A stretch of 64,000 bases of DNA from an uncultured Acetatifactor sp. (lineage in GTDB: Bacteria; Bacillota; Clostridia; Lachnospirales; Lachnospiraceae): contig CAJUSI010000026.1 in assembly GCA_910589035.1 (NCBI GenBank), forward strand, positions 1 through 64,000. The letters are read 5' to 3'. Below the pieces are notes generated by a model that was not told the origin of the DNA, ran no database searches, and worked only from the letters and a program-made list of their open reading frames with translations. Every line of letters starts with the position of its first letter. The stretch's first letter is position 1. Position numbers and translations under genes: made by a program. This document shows positions 17,880 to 26,504 of this stretch, piece by piece.

Positions 17880-17973
17880 CAAACCCTTATCTCACGTCCC
17901 TCATTTTACCATATTTTTCAGAATACGTAAAACAAAATCGCAGTTCCCATTAAACACTTGGCAGATATTTTCC

Positions 17974-19752
17974 TCATAGCTGATACAGCCAGACTCCCCA
18001 ATAACTGCTGTCTGTCTCGTAATAACCTGTCAGACTCAATCCCAGTTCATCTGCATTCTCAATGATTCCGCAGGAAAAAATATAGCTGCATCCCAGATTC
18101 CTTAACGCAGTTATGTCTAACTCTAAATTCCGGTATACCGTTTTCTGGTTTTTACCAGTCATCCAGGCATTACCGCTCTCGGAATTAAACATATAGCACC
18201 GGCTTCCCCATGTATCATAATAGACGGCTGTCTCCGGAGCCTTTTCCAGCTCTTTTTCAATCACCTTCCTGAATTTATGCTTATATTCCAAGGGATAATT
18301 ATTGGAATATCCATCCACAGTATAAAAGCCGTACATCAGAGCCGGAGCCGGACTCATGCCCAAATGTACAACCCGGTAAGACGCCTTGTCCTTCCCAATC
18401 GCCTCGTCCAGCTCCCGCATCAGATCTTCTGCGTAAAAGCTTTTCCAGGAAATATACCCCGTAATATCAGAACCATTATTATATTGGTTCACATTCAGAT
18501 AAAAATAAGAGTTTATCTTAATTACCTGCAGGGTTGGAAGAAGTATCAGGAGCAATGCCGGCAGCCGAATCAAAGGGCTGCCCAACACTCTATATCCGCC
18601 GAAAGCTTTCCTGTCCTTCGTAATTTTTTCTTCCCCCTTCGGCCACAGCGAAAAGCAAAGTCCAAACTCCAGATACCATCCTGCCGGATAGAGCCAGTAA
18701 AAACGCTCCAGCTGAAAGTACCGCAGAAAACCGCTGCACTTATTCCGCAGGTCCACCACCGGCTGACATTTGCACAAGCCGTGGAATATAGCGATTCCCA
18801 CCAACACCAGCATTCCTGTGACTGCCATAACATACCTTTTCCTATACTTTTGATCCATATGCCGGCATAAAATGCCCCCACAGACCAGCAATAATATAAT
18901 TGGCGCAATCAAATGGTAATGCAGTGAATTCGTATGAAGAATATTTCCCCTCAAAAAAGTATCCATAACCGTATCCCAAAACGGCTGCGCCCCATTCACC
19001 AGTTCCTCCCGATGGCTTACATAACTACCCCCGCCAAAGAGCAGTTCCTGAAACAGTCTTCGGTTTACAATCACATAGATTCCTGTCAGCCAAATAAATC
19101 CCAGATAAATCCATTTATTGTAGTCCTTCTTAATCAACGACCAGAGAATCGCCAGAAGCCAAAACCCCAGCACCACATATCCGATCAGCACAAGATGGGA
19201 AGTCAGTCCAAAAAACAGAATCAGGAGAAAACTTAAGGCAACTTTTTTCTTCTCCCACAGGTTCATAAAACACCAGATCAAAAGAGGGATTCCTGTGGCT
19301 GACAATCCATAAACCGGCTGCAGGGGAAGCATGGCAAAGCACCCTGCCATGGCAACGGCCAGGACGCTGCTTTCCGTCAACTTCTTTACGGCAAAATACA
19401 TTCCAAAAAATCCAGCACTAAATACTGCTGCATATTGAATCACAAATGCAGTAAAAGGTGAAAATACTTTATACAGTGGAATAAAAAGCACTGCCGCAGG
19501 CTGCATTCCGCTGGCATTGATTCCCCCCAGCAATTCCGGAAATGTTTCGGCTCCTGTCCCCAGATATTTGGCACTCAGAACATAGCTCATGATGGTCTCA
19601 TCCAATTGATCATGAATCGGGAAAACGCAATCCTCCCCCCAGATCATCAAAGGAATAAAGACGATTCCCACCATCAAAAGCCCAACCCACCACAATGGCA
19701 TCCTGTCCAGCTTCCCTATTGCTTTTTCAATTTTATTCAGTATATTTTTCAT
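17974..19752 (-). CDS. DUF6044-like polytopic membrane protein
   Basis: A 592-residue integral membrane protein with about ten helices and a C-terminal soluble part of about 170 residues. The first extracytoplasmic loop carries FPIHDQLDETIMSYVL, acidic residues of the sort that act in GT-C glycosyltransferases. GYSNNYPLEYKHKFR lies in the C-terminal part. It is the intact paralogue of the frameshifted gene at 5931-7702, and the two bracket the pseudaminic acid locus. I believe it belongs to DUF6044. A role in glycan transfer or polymerisation is inferred from context and topology, not from a characterised relative. Confidence 0.75.
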   Translation of the reverse strand: MKNILNKIEKAIGKLDRMPLWWVGLLMVGIVFIPLMIWGEDCVFPIHDQLDETIMSYVLSAKYLGTGAETFPELLGGINASGMQPAAVLFIPLYKVFSPFTAFVIQYAAVFSAGFFGMYFAVKKLTESSVLAVAMAGCFAMLPLQPVYGLSATGIPLLIWCFMNLWEKKKVALSFLLILFFGLTSHLVLIGYVVLGFWLLAILWSLIKKDYNKWIYLGFIWLTGIYVIVNRRLFQELLFGGGSYVSHREELVNGAQPFWDTVMDTFLRGNILHTNSLHYHLIAPIILLLVCGGILCRHMDQKYRKRYVMAVTGMLVLVGIAIFHGLCKCQPVVDLRNKCSGFLRYFQLERFYWLYPAGWYLEFGLCFSLWPKGEEKITKDRKAFGGYRVLGSPLIRLPALLLILLPTLQVIKINSYFYLNVNQYNNGSDITGYISWKSFYAEDLMRELDEAIGKDKASYRVVHLGMSPAPALMYGFYTVDGYSNNYPLEYKHKFRKVIEKELEKAPETAVYYDTWGSRCYMFNSESGNAWMTGKNQKTVYRNLELDITALRNLGCSYIFSCGIIENADELGLSLTGYYETDSSYWGVWLYQL

Positions 19753-19869
19753 ATTATCTCCCTGAAATTTTAATTTCGTATTGGCAGTAATACTTTTCTT
19801 TGTTATAATTTTACCATAGCATCATAAAATAAAAACATTTAATATAAAATAGCTAAGAAGGATTACTCC

Positions 19870-19950
19870 ATGACACACAAAAAGAAATTATTAATCTATA
19901 ATTATTTGTTCTTTTCTGTTCTGTTCTGCTGCTTCTTTATATGGCGGTAA
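19870..19950 (+). other. Displaced N-terminal reading frame of the 19941 gene
   Basis: AAGGA stands seven bases before an ATG at 19870. The frame reads MTHKKKLLIYNYLFFSVLFC and stops at 19950 inside the next gene. Removing one TTCTG unit joins it to that gene as a continuous membrane helix (SVLLLLYMAVTLFLFH). Confidence 0.75.
19914..19928. repeat. (TTCTG)3 pentanucleotide tract
   Basis: Three perfect copies of TTCTG lie inside the N-terminal coding stretch of the membrane protein. The ATG at 19870 and the main frame are offset by 71 bases; losing one unit, or gaining two, restores a single frame. Confidence 0.9.
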
Positions 19951-21101
19951 CTCTTTTTTTATTTCACAGGCAATCCGTAAGTTATGACGGGAAATATGCC
20001 TCTGATATCCATCCTTACATTGCGGAAATGCAGGGAATAGACAGCGGGTATGACTTTCCTTATCCCATACTTTTTCTGACAGGGCGCTTTTTTTCGCTCT
20101 TCACCCCGCCTCACCATGCTATGGCACTTGCCATTACGTTTCTTAACGCCCTCACAGCTCCTGTTCTAAAATATTATTTGGACAAATTTCTGAACGTACT
20201 GGCCGCCGTTTCCTGCAAAAAGGGAATTCTATCCTCCCTATCGGTTTTTTCGATGCTTTTTGTGTCCATGCTCTATCCTCTGACCTATCTGGGCCGCTAT
20301 AATGAACTGGGTGAAAATTATCTGTACCGCTACCTGGGCACATTTACTCCCAATCCCTACCATAATGCCACCTACCTGGCCGCCCGTCCTTTCAGCATCC
20401 TTGCTTTCTTTTCCTTTCTGGAGATTCTGGAATTTTACGAAAAAGAGGACAAATGGTTCCACCCAAAATATCTGATGCTTGGGACTTTTCTTTTCCTGTC
20501 CACAATGGCCAAACCCAGCTTTACTCTGGTATTTGCAGCCACAGCCGGACTGATTATGCTATATCGGCTGGTCCGCAGCCGGTTTCATGGCATAAAGGCC
20601 TTTTTTCAGTGCGGTATCTGGTTCATCCCTACCTTCTGTGCCCTCTTATACCAATTTGGGGATGTGTTCCAGTCTCAGGGAGCTGTAGAAAAAGGAATTG
20701 GTTTCGGATTTCTGACTGCCTGGTCCACCGCCTGCGATAATATCCCCAGGGCTATCCTGCTGGCAACAGCTTTCCCCCTCACCGTCCTGCTGTTTTGTAT
20801 AATGCATCGGGAATTCCCCCCTATACTAAGGTTTGCCTGGCAGTTTTTCCTGATTTCGTTACTCACGCTGATGTTCCTCTATGAAAAGGGATATCGGCTC
20901 ATCCATATTAATTTCTCCTGGGGTTATATGTACGGCCTCTTCTTCCTCTATCTCATAAGCCTGCTGGTACTGGCCCGTAAAAGCTTTGAGCAAAAGCAAC
21001 CTGTATGGCAGCTTTCTCTCCAATGGATCATGTATGGACTCCATTTCCTTTGCGGAATAGACTATTTCCGCATACTGCTTTCAGGCGGATTGTTTCACTA
21101 A
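19941..21101 (+). CDS. Polytopic membrane protein, possible GT-C-like enzyme
   Basis: A 386-residue hydrophobic protein with about ten membrane segments. After the first helix an extracytoplasmic stretch reads SYDGKYASDIHPYIAEM, an Asp-containing first loop as in GT-C glycosyltransferases. No family is recognised with confidence. The true start is probably the ATG at 19870, which is out of frame because of a (TTCTG)3 tract; translation from 19941 would lack about half of the first helix and has no good ribosome binding site. It is divergent from the DUF6044-like gene and may belong to the same surface-glycan region. Confidence 0.65.
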   Translation: MAVTLFLFHRQSVSYDGKYASDIHPYIAEMQGIDSGYDFPYPILFLTGRFFSLFTPPHHAMALAITFLNALTAPVLKYYLDKFLNVLAAVSCKKGILSSLSVFSMLFVSMLYPLTYLGRYNELGENYLYRYLGTFTPNPYHNATYLAARPFSILAFFSFLEILEFYEKEDKWFHPKYLMLGTFLFLSTMAKPSFTLVFAATAGLIMLYRLVRSRFHGIKAFFQCGIWFIPTFCALLYQFGDVFQSQGAVEKGIGFGFLTAWSTACDNIPRAILLATAFPLTVLLFCIMHREFPPILRFAWQFFLISLLTLMFLYEKGYRLIHINFSWGYMYGLFFLYLISLLVLARKSFEQKQPVWQLSLQWIMYGLHFLCGIDYFRILLSGGLFH

Positions 21102-21430
21102 TCTCTCAGGTTCTGCATTACAATGTCATTATATAAAACCTGGAGCAACTAAAATGCTCGCAAATCCGCAGAGAACGCCTCCAACGCCTTAGTTCTTTCA
21201 TCTCTATCCGACAATAGACTTGCCCATATAACAAGAGCAGCAAAAGCGACGTACTCATATCGCCCCTTTGTGACTTATCAATCCCGTTTAAAATATACCA
21301 CAGGAATACCGGTATGAAAAGGAATTTTACAAAAAATCCCTATATCTTGCAGAATAATTTCAGAAATAAAATCCTTTGCGTGGAAGAAAGAATATGCAAA
21401 CATGTCAGAAACAAGGTTTATTTCTTACTG
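21102..21430. other. Intergenic gap
   Basis: The gap separates two converging genes. I see no gene, clear terminator or repeat in it. Confidence 0.5.
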
Positions 21431-22477
21431 TTATGTCTTCCCTCTCCTCCTCTCCAAACTCAAATAAGTCTGATAAATAATAATAAAACCCAAGGGCCCC
21501 CCGATAATCCCCCAGACGCCAAAAAGCCGGATACCCGCATAAATGGACAGCAGAATCGCTATGGGGGAGACTCCCACTCTCTTGCCTATCAGCCTGGGCT
21601 CCAGCATTTCTCTGATAAAAATGCATACCACGTACACCAGAAGGCAGATTCCCGCCCTCACATAATTGCCGTAAAAGATCTGCTGGATGCCCAGAGGCAC
21701 CAGCACAACCCCGGTGCCGATAAAGGGAAGCGCGTCCAGCGTCCCCGCCAGAAGGCCCCAGAGGATACCGTGCTGTATCCCGCTGATGCCCAGGGCCGCC
21801 GCGGCCAGGGCGCCGATGATACTCATAATGATGATCTGTGCCTTCACAAAAGTAGCGATATATCGTATAATTCCGCATATGATTTCCAGATAGACATGGC
21901 ATTCCTCCCGCTCCAGCAGCCGGTTCATTATGTCATCATAGTCCTTTGCCAAAAGCACTGTAGCAATTAAAAAGGTAACCAGGAATCCAAAAAAAGATAT
22001 CATACCCCTGGCATAGCTTATGGATTGGGAAAGCATGTCGGGCAGGAGCTTTTCCTGAAAATAATCTATACACTCCTGAATTCCCGCGGACAGAAGCTGC
22101 TCCAGATACTGATGATCGATTCTCAGGGACCGGCCCACCACATTACAGAGTTCATGGATAAAGCTGTATAATTCCGTCTCCAGATTGTCCAGGCTCTCCA
22201 CCAGGCCGGGCAGGCTGCCGATAATCCAGGAAAAAAGCACCCATAGCAATACGGCAAGGAATCCGCAGGCCAGAAGAAGCAAAAGGATTGCCCCAATCTG
22301 CCTGTGTATTTTCAGTTTCTTCTGCATCTTCAGGAGCAGGGGGCCAAAGATTGTCACAAAAAGCATCGCCGTCAGCACAGGCGCCGTCAGCGGCGCAATA
22401 AATTTCAGAAAAAAATACACTGCCCCTGTCAGGAGAAGCAGTGTAATCAATCGGTTTTCTTTTATTTTCTCAGCCAT
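21431..22477 (-). CDS. AI-2E family transporter (PerM-like)
   Basis: A 348-residue permease of the AI-2E/PerM family. Hydrophobic segments come as two N-terminal helices, then one, then a C-terminal bundle, separated by a soluble stretch near residues 90-150. The family patterns LDALPFIGTGVVLVPLG, EMLEPRLIGKRVGVSP and GVWGIIGGPLGF are present. Substrates of the family are mostly unknown; AI-2 export and Na+/H+ exchange have been reported for some members. The start MAEKIKENR is chosen because the longer frame runs into a repeat-rich gap. Confidence 0.88.
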   Translation of the reverse strand: MAEKIKENRLITLLLLTGAVYFFLKFIAPLTAPVLTAMLFVTIFGPLLLKMQKKLKIHRQIGAILLLLLACGFLAVLLWVLFSWIIGSLPGLVESLDNLETELYSFIHELCNVVGRSLRIDHQYLEQLLSAGIQECIDYFQEKLLPDMLSQSISYARGMISFFGFLVTFLIATVLLAKDYDDIMNRLLEREECHVYLEIICGIIRYIATFVKAQIIIMSIIGALAAAALGISGIQHGILWGLLAGTLDALPFIGTGVVLVPLGIQQIFYGNYVRAGICLLVYVVCIFIREMLEPRLIGKRVGVSPIAILLSIYAGIRLFGVWGIIGGPLGFIIIYQTYLSLERRRGKT

Positions 22478-22558
22478 ACTAACCCCGTTTCCCGGAAAAT
22501 CCCGTTCTATATCCCCTGCACGCCAATGAAATCTGCTGTAAATTACAGCAAAGCAGCC

Positions 22559-22765
22559 ATTACTGCGGCGGCAGCCCACCATCCTTATGGCAGTATTACT
22601 ATGTCGGCAGATCGATATCACTATAGTGTCAATTTGTCGTCTCTATGGCGACAAGTCACTATCACCATGGCAGCAGGCCGCCATCATTATAACGGCAAGT
22701 CGCTATCACTATGACGGCAGACCACTATCGCTATGACGGCAGGCCGCCATCATTATAGCGGCTTT
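22559..22765. repeat. Degenerate 22-bp tandem repeat
   Basis: About eight or nine imperfect units of the form GGCAgaccaCTATCaCTATGAC follow one another between the permease and the pseudouridine synthase. The best-kept units are near 22700-22765. No gene is supported in the gap 22478-22852. Confidence 0.8.
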
Positions 22766-22852
22766 AAGACCGCCGGCCAGATACATTCATCCCGGACAGA
22801 TTTGTCATTTCCGGCGGTCCTGAGTATAGTATGGTTTTTTTATCAAATTTTA

Positions 22853-23590
22853 TTACAGCAAAAAATAAGTAAACGCCTTATTTTTCGGTTTGATCTGAAA
22901 GTGCATTTTCTTCCTGAGAACAGGGTGAAAGAACTCCAGGCTGCAGGCGCAGAGTGCCGCATTGGCAACGCCCATCTCCTCTGCCTTTCGGCCTTTCTCC
23001 TCCGTTCCGTATTTTCCGTCTCCCAGCAACGGAAATCCCTCATGCGCTGCCTGGGCTCGAATCTGATGAAAACGGCCTGTTTCGAGCCTGATTTCCGCAA
23101 GCACTATGCCATAATCCTCCCTTGTCTGCAGAATTTTATAATGCAGTACAGCCCGCCGGAATTTCGCACCGTCCTGTCCTTCCCCGGGGTAATTCCTCAC
23201 AACCGCCCGGTTTCCGCGGTCTTTGCAGATCCAGCCCGTCATCTCCCCTTCCTTTTGTGCAGGGATTCCGCAGAGCACCGCGTAATACCGCTTACAGAAG
23301 CTTTCCTCTTCCCCCCGGCCCTGCAGCTGGCCGCTCAGGGCCGCCGCCGTTTTCTTATTCTTTGCAAATACCAGCAATCCCTCCACCGGCTGGTCCAGAC
23401 GGTGAAGCACCCCCAGATAGGGTTCACTTCCGCCCCTTGCCCCACCCGGTTCTTTCCGTGACCGCTGCAGATAATTCTTCAGTTCGCTCACCACATCCTT
23501 CTGTCCCGTCTTTGCCGTCTGGGTCGCAAGCCCGGCGGGCTTATATACCACAAGGATATCCGCATCCTCATACACTATTTCCGTCATCAT
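22853..23590 (-). CDS. RluA-family pseudouridine synthase
   Basis: A 245-residue RNA pseudouridine synthase. The catalytic Asp lies in LGVLHRLDQPVEGLLVFAKN near residue 67, and RFHQIRAQAAHEGFPLLGDGKYG is the usual later motif. No S4 domain precedes it, as in the short RluA subtypes. The RNA target cannot be told from sequence. It follows the rRNA methyltransferase gene with nine bases between, so the two are probably one operon for RNA modification. Confidence 0.92.
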   Translation of the reverse strand: MMTEIVYEDADILVVYKPAGLATQTAKTGQKDVVSELKNYLQRSRKEPGGARGGSEPYLGVLHRLDQPVEGLLVFAKNKKTAAALSGQLQGRGEEESFCKRYYAVLCGIPAQKEGEMTGWICKDRGNRAVVRNYPGEGQDGAKFRRAVLHYKILQTREDYGIVLAEIRLETGRFHQIRAQAAHEGFPLLGDGKYGTEEKGRKAEEMGVANAALCACSLEFFHPVLRKKMHFQIKPKNKAFTYFLL

Positions 23591-23599
23591 AAATCCGGC

Positions 23600-25324
23600 C
23601 TACCTTCTCAATCCTCTCGGATAATGATTCTTCATAACATTGCCCGCAAGCTTCCCCCATCCCAGGCCAAATCCGTCCACACAGACCAGATACCATCCCT
23701 TCTCCCCCTGCGCCGAAAATGTCTGCCCGTTCAGGTACGCGCTCACCAATGGACTGCCGGAATCCAGATTCCATATATGGGCAGCCCTTCCGGGCGCAAT
23801 CGCCATGGCCAGTGCGTGGGAAGGCTCGAAACGCCCTTTTTTGAATTCTCCCAGGTGCAGGCCGGGGCGGAGTACCTTAAGTCCCTTCAGGGACGGAAAA
23901 TCCGCCGGCGCAAGGTATACATTGTCCCCGAATCGGATACTGCAATATGCCTCCCCGTCCAGGCCGGCTGCTCCGGCTATCTTCTTCAGCAATGCATTTC
24001 CGCCGCCGGCTGCCGATTTCCGCTCCGATGCCTCGCCGGCATCTTCGTCCTGCTGCGGGAAAAAATGTAGATTTTCCCTGAAAAAATCAAGAAATTTCAC
24101 GGACTCACTGTCCGTTTTCCCTGGCTTCATGGCTCCGCCGCCACAACGCCTGGAGTTCTGCTCCGGCTTTATGTCTACGCTGCCCTCATATCGCCCGGGG
24201 CTCTGCCCCATCCTTCCCCAAATGCCTGCATCCTCCAGCAGATGCCACTCCGGGTTTGGACCTGCCTTTTCCAGCAATGCCGCAAAATGCCCTTCCCCTT
24301 TTACATGCTGGGGCCAGAGCCGCAGCGTGCCCTCCAGGCCGGGAACAGGGTCCTCAATCCATTCGGGCCTTCCGTCACAGCCGCCCGCCCCCGCTGAATT
24401 CTTATTCAGTGTCTTCTTATTTAACAGCATCCCCTCATTTATCGGTATTTCCTCATTTGTCGGTGTCTTCTCATTTATCAGCATCTCCTTATTTTTCAGT
24501 ATCTCTTTATTTATAGGAAGAAGCCTGAATTCGCCATGTTTTTTCAGAAAAGAGCTGACGCTTCCCTCATTTTCCTCCGGCGCAAAGGTACAGGTGGAGT
24601 ATACCAGTCTCCCACCCGGCCGGAGCATCCCTGCCGCACAGTCCAGAATCTTCTTCTGCCTTGCGGCGCACAACGTCACATTTTCCGGGCTCCATTCCCC
24701 GCATGCGTCCTCATTCTTCCGAAACATGCCTTCCCCTGAGCAGGGCGCGTCCACCAGTATGGCATCAAAATACTCCGGAAAAGCCTCAGCCAGGCGCTCC
24801 GGAGTCTCGTTCAGGACACAGGCATTGCCGATCCCCATTCTCTCCACGTTTTCCGATAATATTTTCGCTCTTGCAGGGTGTATCTCATTGCATACAAGGA
24901 GGCCGTTCCCCCGCAGCTTTGCGGCAATCTGGGCGGTCTTGCCCCCGGGCGCGGCGCACAAATCAAGCACCCGCTCCCCCGGCCGTATTTCCAACACTTC
25001 CACAGGAGCCATAGCGCTGGGTTCCTGAATATAGTACAATCCGGCCTGGTGCCAGGGATGCTTTCCCGGCTGATCCCCAGCCTGATAATAGTAACCGTTT
25101 TCCGCCCAGGGCACCTCTGTCAGATGGGCAAAGGCAGGCTTGTCCCCCCGGGCTTCCTCCCATCCGGTGCTCAGCTTCTCCGCGGCATTCACTGCGTCCG
25201 TCCCGCGTTTCAAAGGATTCAAGCGCAGCGCCCGATGCCGTTCCTGTCCGAGGGCTTCCAGGAAGGCCCCGTATTCTTCTCCCAGCAGACGCTGCATTCT
25301 CTCCATAAATGCCACCGGCAGCAT
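23600..25324 (-). CDS. RsmF/NSUN-type rRNA cytosine-C5 methyltransferase
   Basis: A 574-residue SAM-dependent RNA m5C methyltransferase. Motifs in order: VLDLCAAPGGKTAQIAAKL for SAM, DAILVDAPCSGEGMFRK with the release Cys, and RLVYSTCTFAPEENEG with the catalytic Cys. The C-terminal third, including IRFGDNVYLAP and RPGLHLGEFKKGRFEPSHAL, matches the RsmF-type extra domains that bind RNA. Between catalytic and C-terminal domains sits a Lys/Asn/Glu-rich stretch of 6-residue repeats. GGGAGG six bases before MLPVAF decides the start. It is upstream of the rluA-like gene. Confidence 0.9.
   Translation of the reverse strand: MLPVAFMERMQRLLGEEYGAFLEALGQERHRALRLNPLKRGTDAVNAAEKLSTGWEEARGDKPAFAHLTEVPWAENGYYYQAGDQPGKHPWHQAGLYYIQEPSAMAPVEVLEIRPGERVLDLCAAPGGKTAQIAAKLRGNGLLVCNEIHPARAKILSENVERMGIGNACVLNETPERLAEAFPEYFDAILVDAPCSGEGMFRKNEDACGEWSPENVTLCAARQKKILDCAAGMLRPGGRLVYSTCTFAPEENEGSVSSFLKKHGEFRLLPINKEILKNKEMLINEKTPTNEEIPINEGMLLNKKTLNKNSAGAGGCDGRPEWIEDPVPGLEGTLRLWPQHVKGEGHFAALLEKAGPNPEWHLLEDAGIWGRMGQSPGRYEGSVDIKPEQNSRRCGGGAMKPGKTDSESVKFLDFFRENLHFFPQQDEDAGEASERKSAAGGGNALLKKIAGAAGLDGEAYCSIRFGDNVYLAPADFPSLKGLKVLRPGLHLGEFKKGRFEPSHALAMAIAPGRAAHIWNLDSGSPLVSAYLNGQTFSAQGEKGWYLVCVDGFGLGWGKLAGNVMKNHYPRGLRR
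24401..24517 (-). repeat. 18-bp in-frame minisatellite in the methyltransferase gene
   Basis: About six 18-bp units encode NKEILK, NKEMLI, NEKTPT, NEEIPI, NEGMLL and NKKTLN in a row. They lie in the linker between two domains and preserve frame. Confidence 0.88.
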
Positions 25325-25372
25325 AGTATCCCTCCCCCAGGCTTTCTTTCCTGTACCCTGATCCGGACAAAG

Positions 25373-25485
25373 CCGGAACCAAAGGCCTTGCCAAAATGCG
25401 CAGAATTCCGTTGTTAAACACCTAACCCGGACAAGCCGGAACCGAAATTTTGCCATAAATCATAGAATTTCATTGTTAAGTGCCT
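25373..25485 (-). repeat. Two tandem copies of a 55-65-bp interspersed unit
   Basis: On the minus strand two adjacent units read G(T/C)(G/A)(C/T)TTAACAA, then GAATTCT, then TTGGCAA or ATGGCAA, then GGTTCCGGCTT(T)GTCCGG. A third copy is at 45270-45329. They lie just before the methyltransferase start. The rest of the gap 25486-25688 shows nothing. Confidence 0.75.
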
Positions 25486-25688
25486 AAAATCCCGAAATTT
25501 TTATACCCATATCTTAGAAAACCTTGATTTTTCAGTGTATATTTTTCCGGGAAATCAGGATGTACGTATATTCCGCCAGAGACCAAATACTCCAAAACAG
25601 ACTCTCCTCCGGCGGACATGAAGCCATAATTTTGCGCGCTTTAGCGCACATGAAATCAATAGCTGCCCCAATACATTCCGGGTCAGCA

Positions 25689-26381
25689 TTATACCTTGAA
25701 CCGGTATCCCACCCCCCAGATAGTCTCAATGTACTGGGGCTTCGCGGTATCCTTCTCTATCTTCTCCCGGATCTTTTTGATATGCACCGTGACTGTGGCA
25801 ATGTCCCCGATGGAGTCCATATCCCATATCTCACGGAACAGCTCCTCCTTGGTAAACACATGATTGGGGTTCTCCGCCAGGAATGTAAGCAGGTCAAATT
25901 CCTTCGTGGTAAATGTCCTCTCTTCATCGTTTACATAGACACGGCGGGCCGTCTTGTCGATGCGGATTCCCCGGATCTCCACAATATCGTTCTGCGGCTT
26001 CTGGTTCGTCCCTACCAGGCGCTCATATCTGGCCATATGCGCTTTGACCCGGGCAACCAGCTCGCTGGGACTGAAGGGCTTCGTCATATAATCATCCGCT
26101 CCCAGACCCAGACCTCTTATCTTATCAATATCGTCCTTCTTGGCCGAAACCATCAATATAGGAATATTTTTATCCTCCCGTATCTTTCTGCACACCTCAA
26201 AACCATCCATGCCCGGCAGCATCAAATCCAGAATCACCAGATTATAATCGCCGTTCAGCGCCATGCTCAGCCCTTCATCCCCGGAATTGCAGATATCCAC
26301 CTGGAAATCACTCAGCTCCAGATAATCCTTCTCTAAATCTGCAATTGCTACCTCGTCCTCAATAATCAAAATTCTGCTCAC
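25689..26381 (-). CDS. OmpR/PhoB-family response regulator
   Basis: A 230-residue two-component regulator. The receiver domain has the acidic pocket IIEDE, phospho-acceptor Asp52 in VILDLMLPGMDG, a switch residue in MVSAKKDD and Lys in YMTKPF. The C-terminal winged helix includes FTTKEFDLLTFL, a TVTVHIKKIREKI recognition helix and the hairpin IWGVGYRF. I chose a GTG start (GTGAGCAGAATT) with GCAGGG upstream because it gives the usual short N-terminus. It is directly downstream of its kinase. It resembles VanR-type regulators, and a VanG-like ligase is divergent from the pair. Confidence 0.88.
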   Translation of the reverse strand: MSRILIIEDEVAIADLEKDYLELSDFQVDICNSGDEGLSMALNGDYNLVILDLMLPGMDGFEVCRKIREDKNIPILMVSAKKDDIDKIRGLGLGADDYMTKPFSPSELVARVKAHMARYERLVGTNQKPQNDIVEIRGIRIDKTARRVYVNDEERTFTTKEFDLLTFLAENPNHVFTKEELFREIWDMDSIGDIATVTVHIKKIREKIEKDTAKPQYIETIWGVGYRFKV

Positions 26382-26504
26382 ATCAATACCCTGCCTTTCT
26401 TCTATCCCCCAATCCATGTATGGACAATCGTTTTCCTGTCGTTCCTGAATCCATGATACAGAACGACCCTTTCCCCGGCAATCCTTTCCTCCGGATACGG
26501 GCCG

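Noticed and set aside
23640..25028. 462-codon plus-strand frame
   Set aside because: Antisense to the rRNA methyltransferase gene with its complete SAM and Cys motifs.
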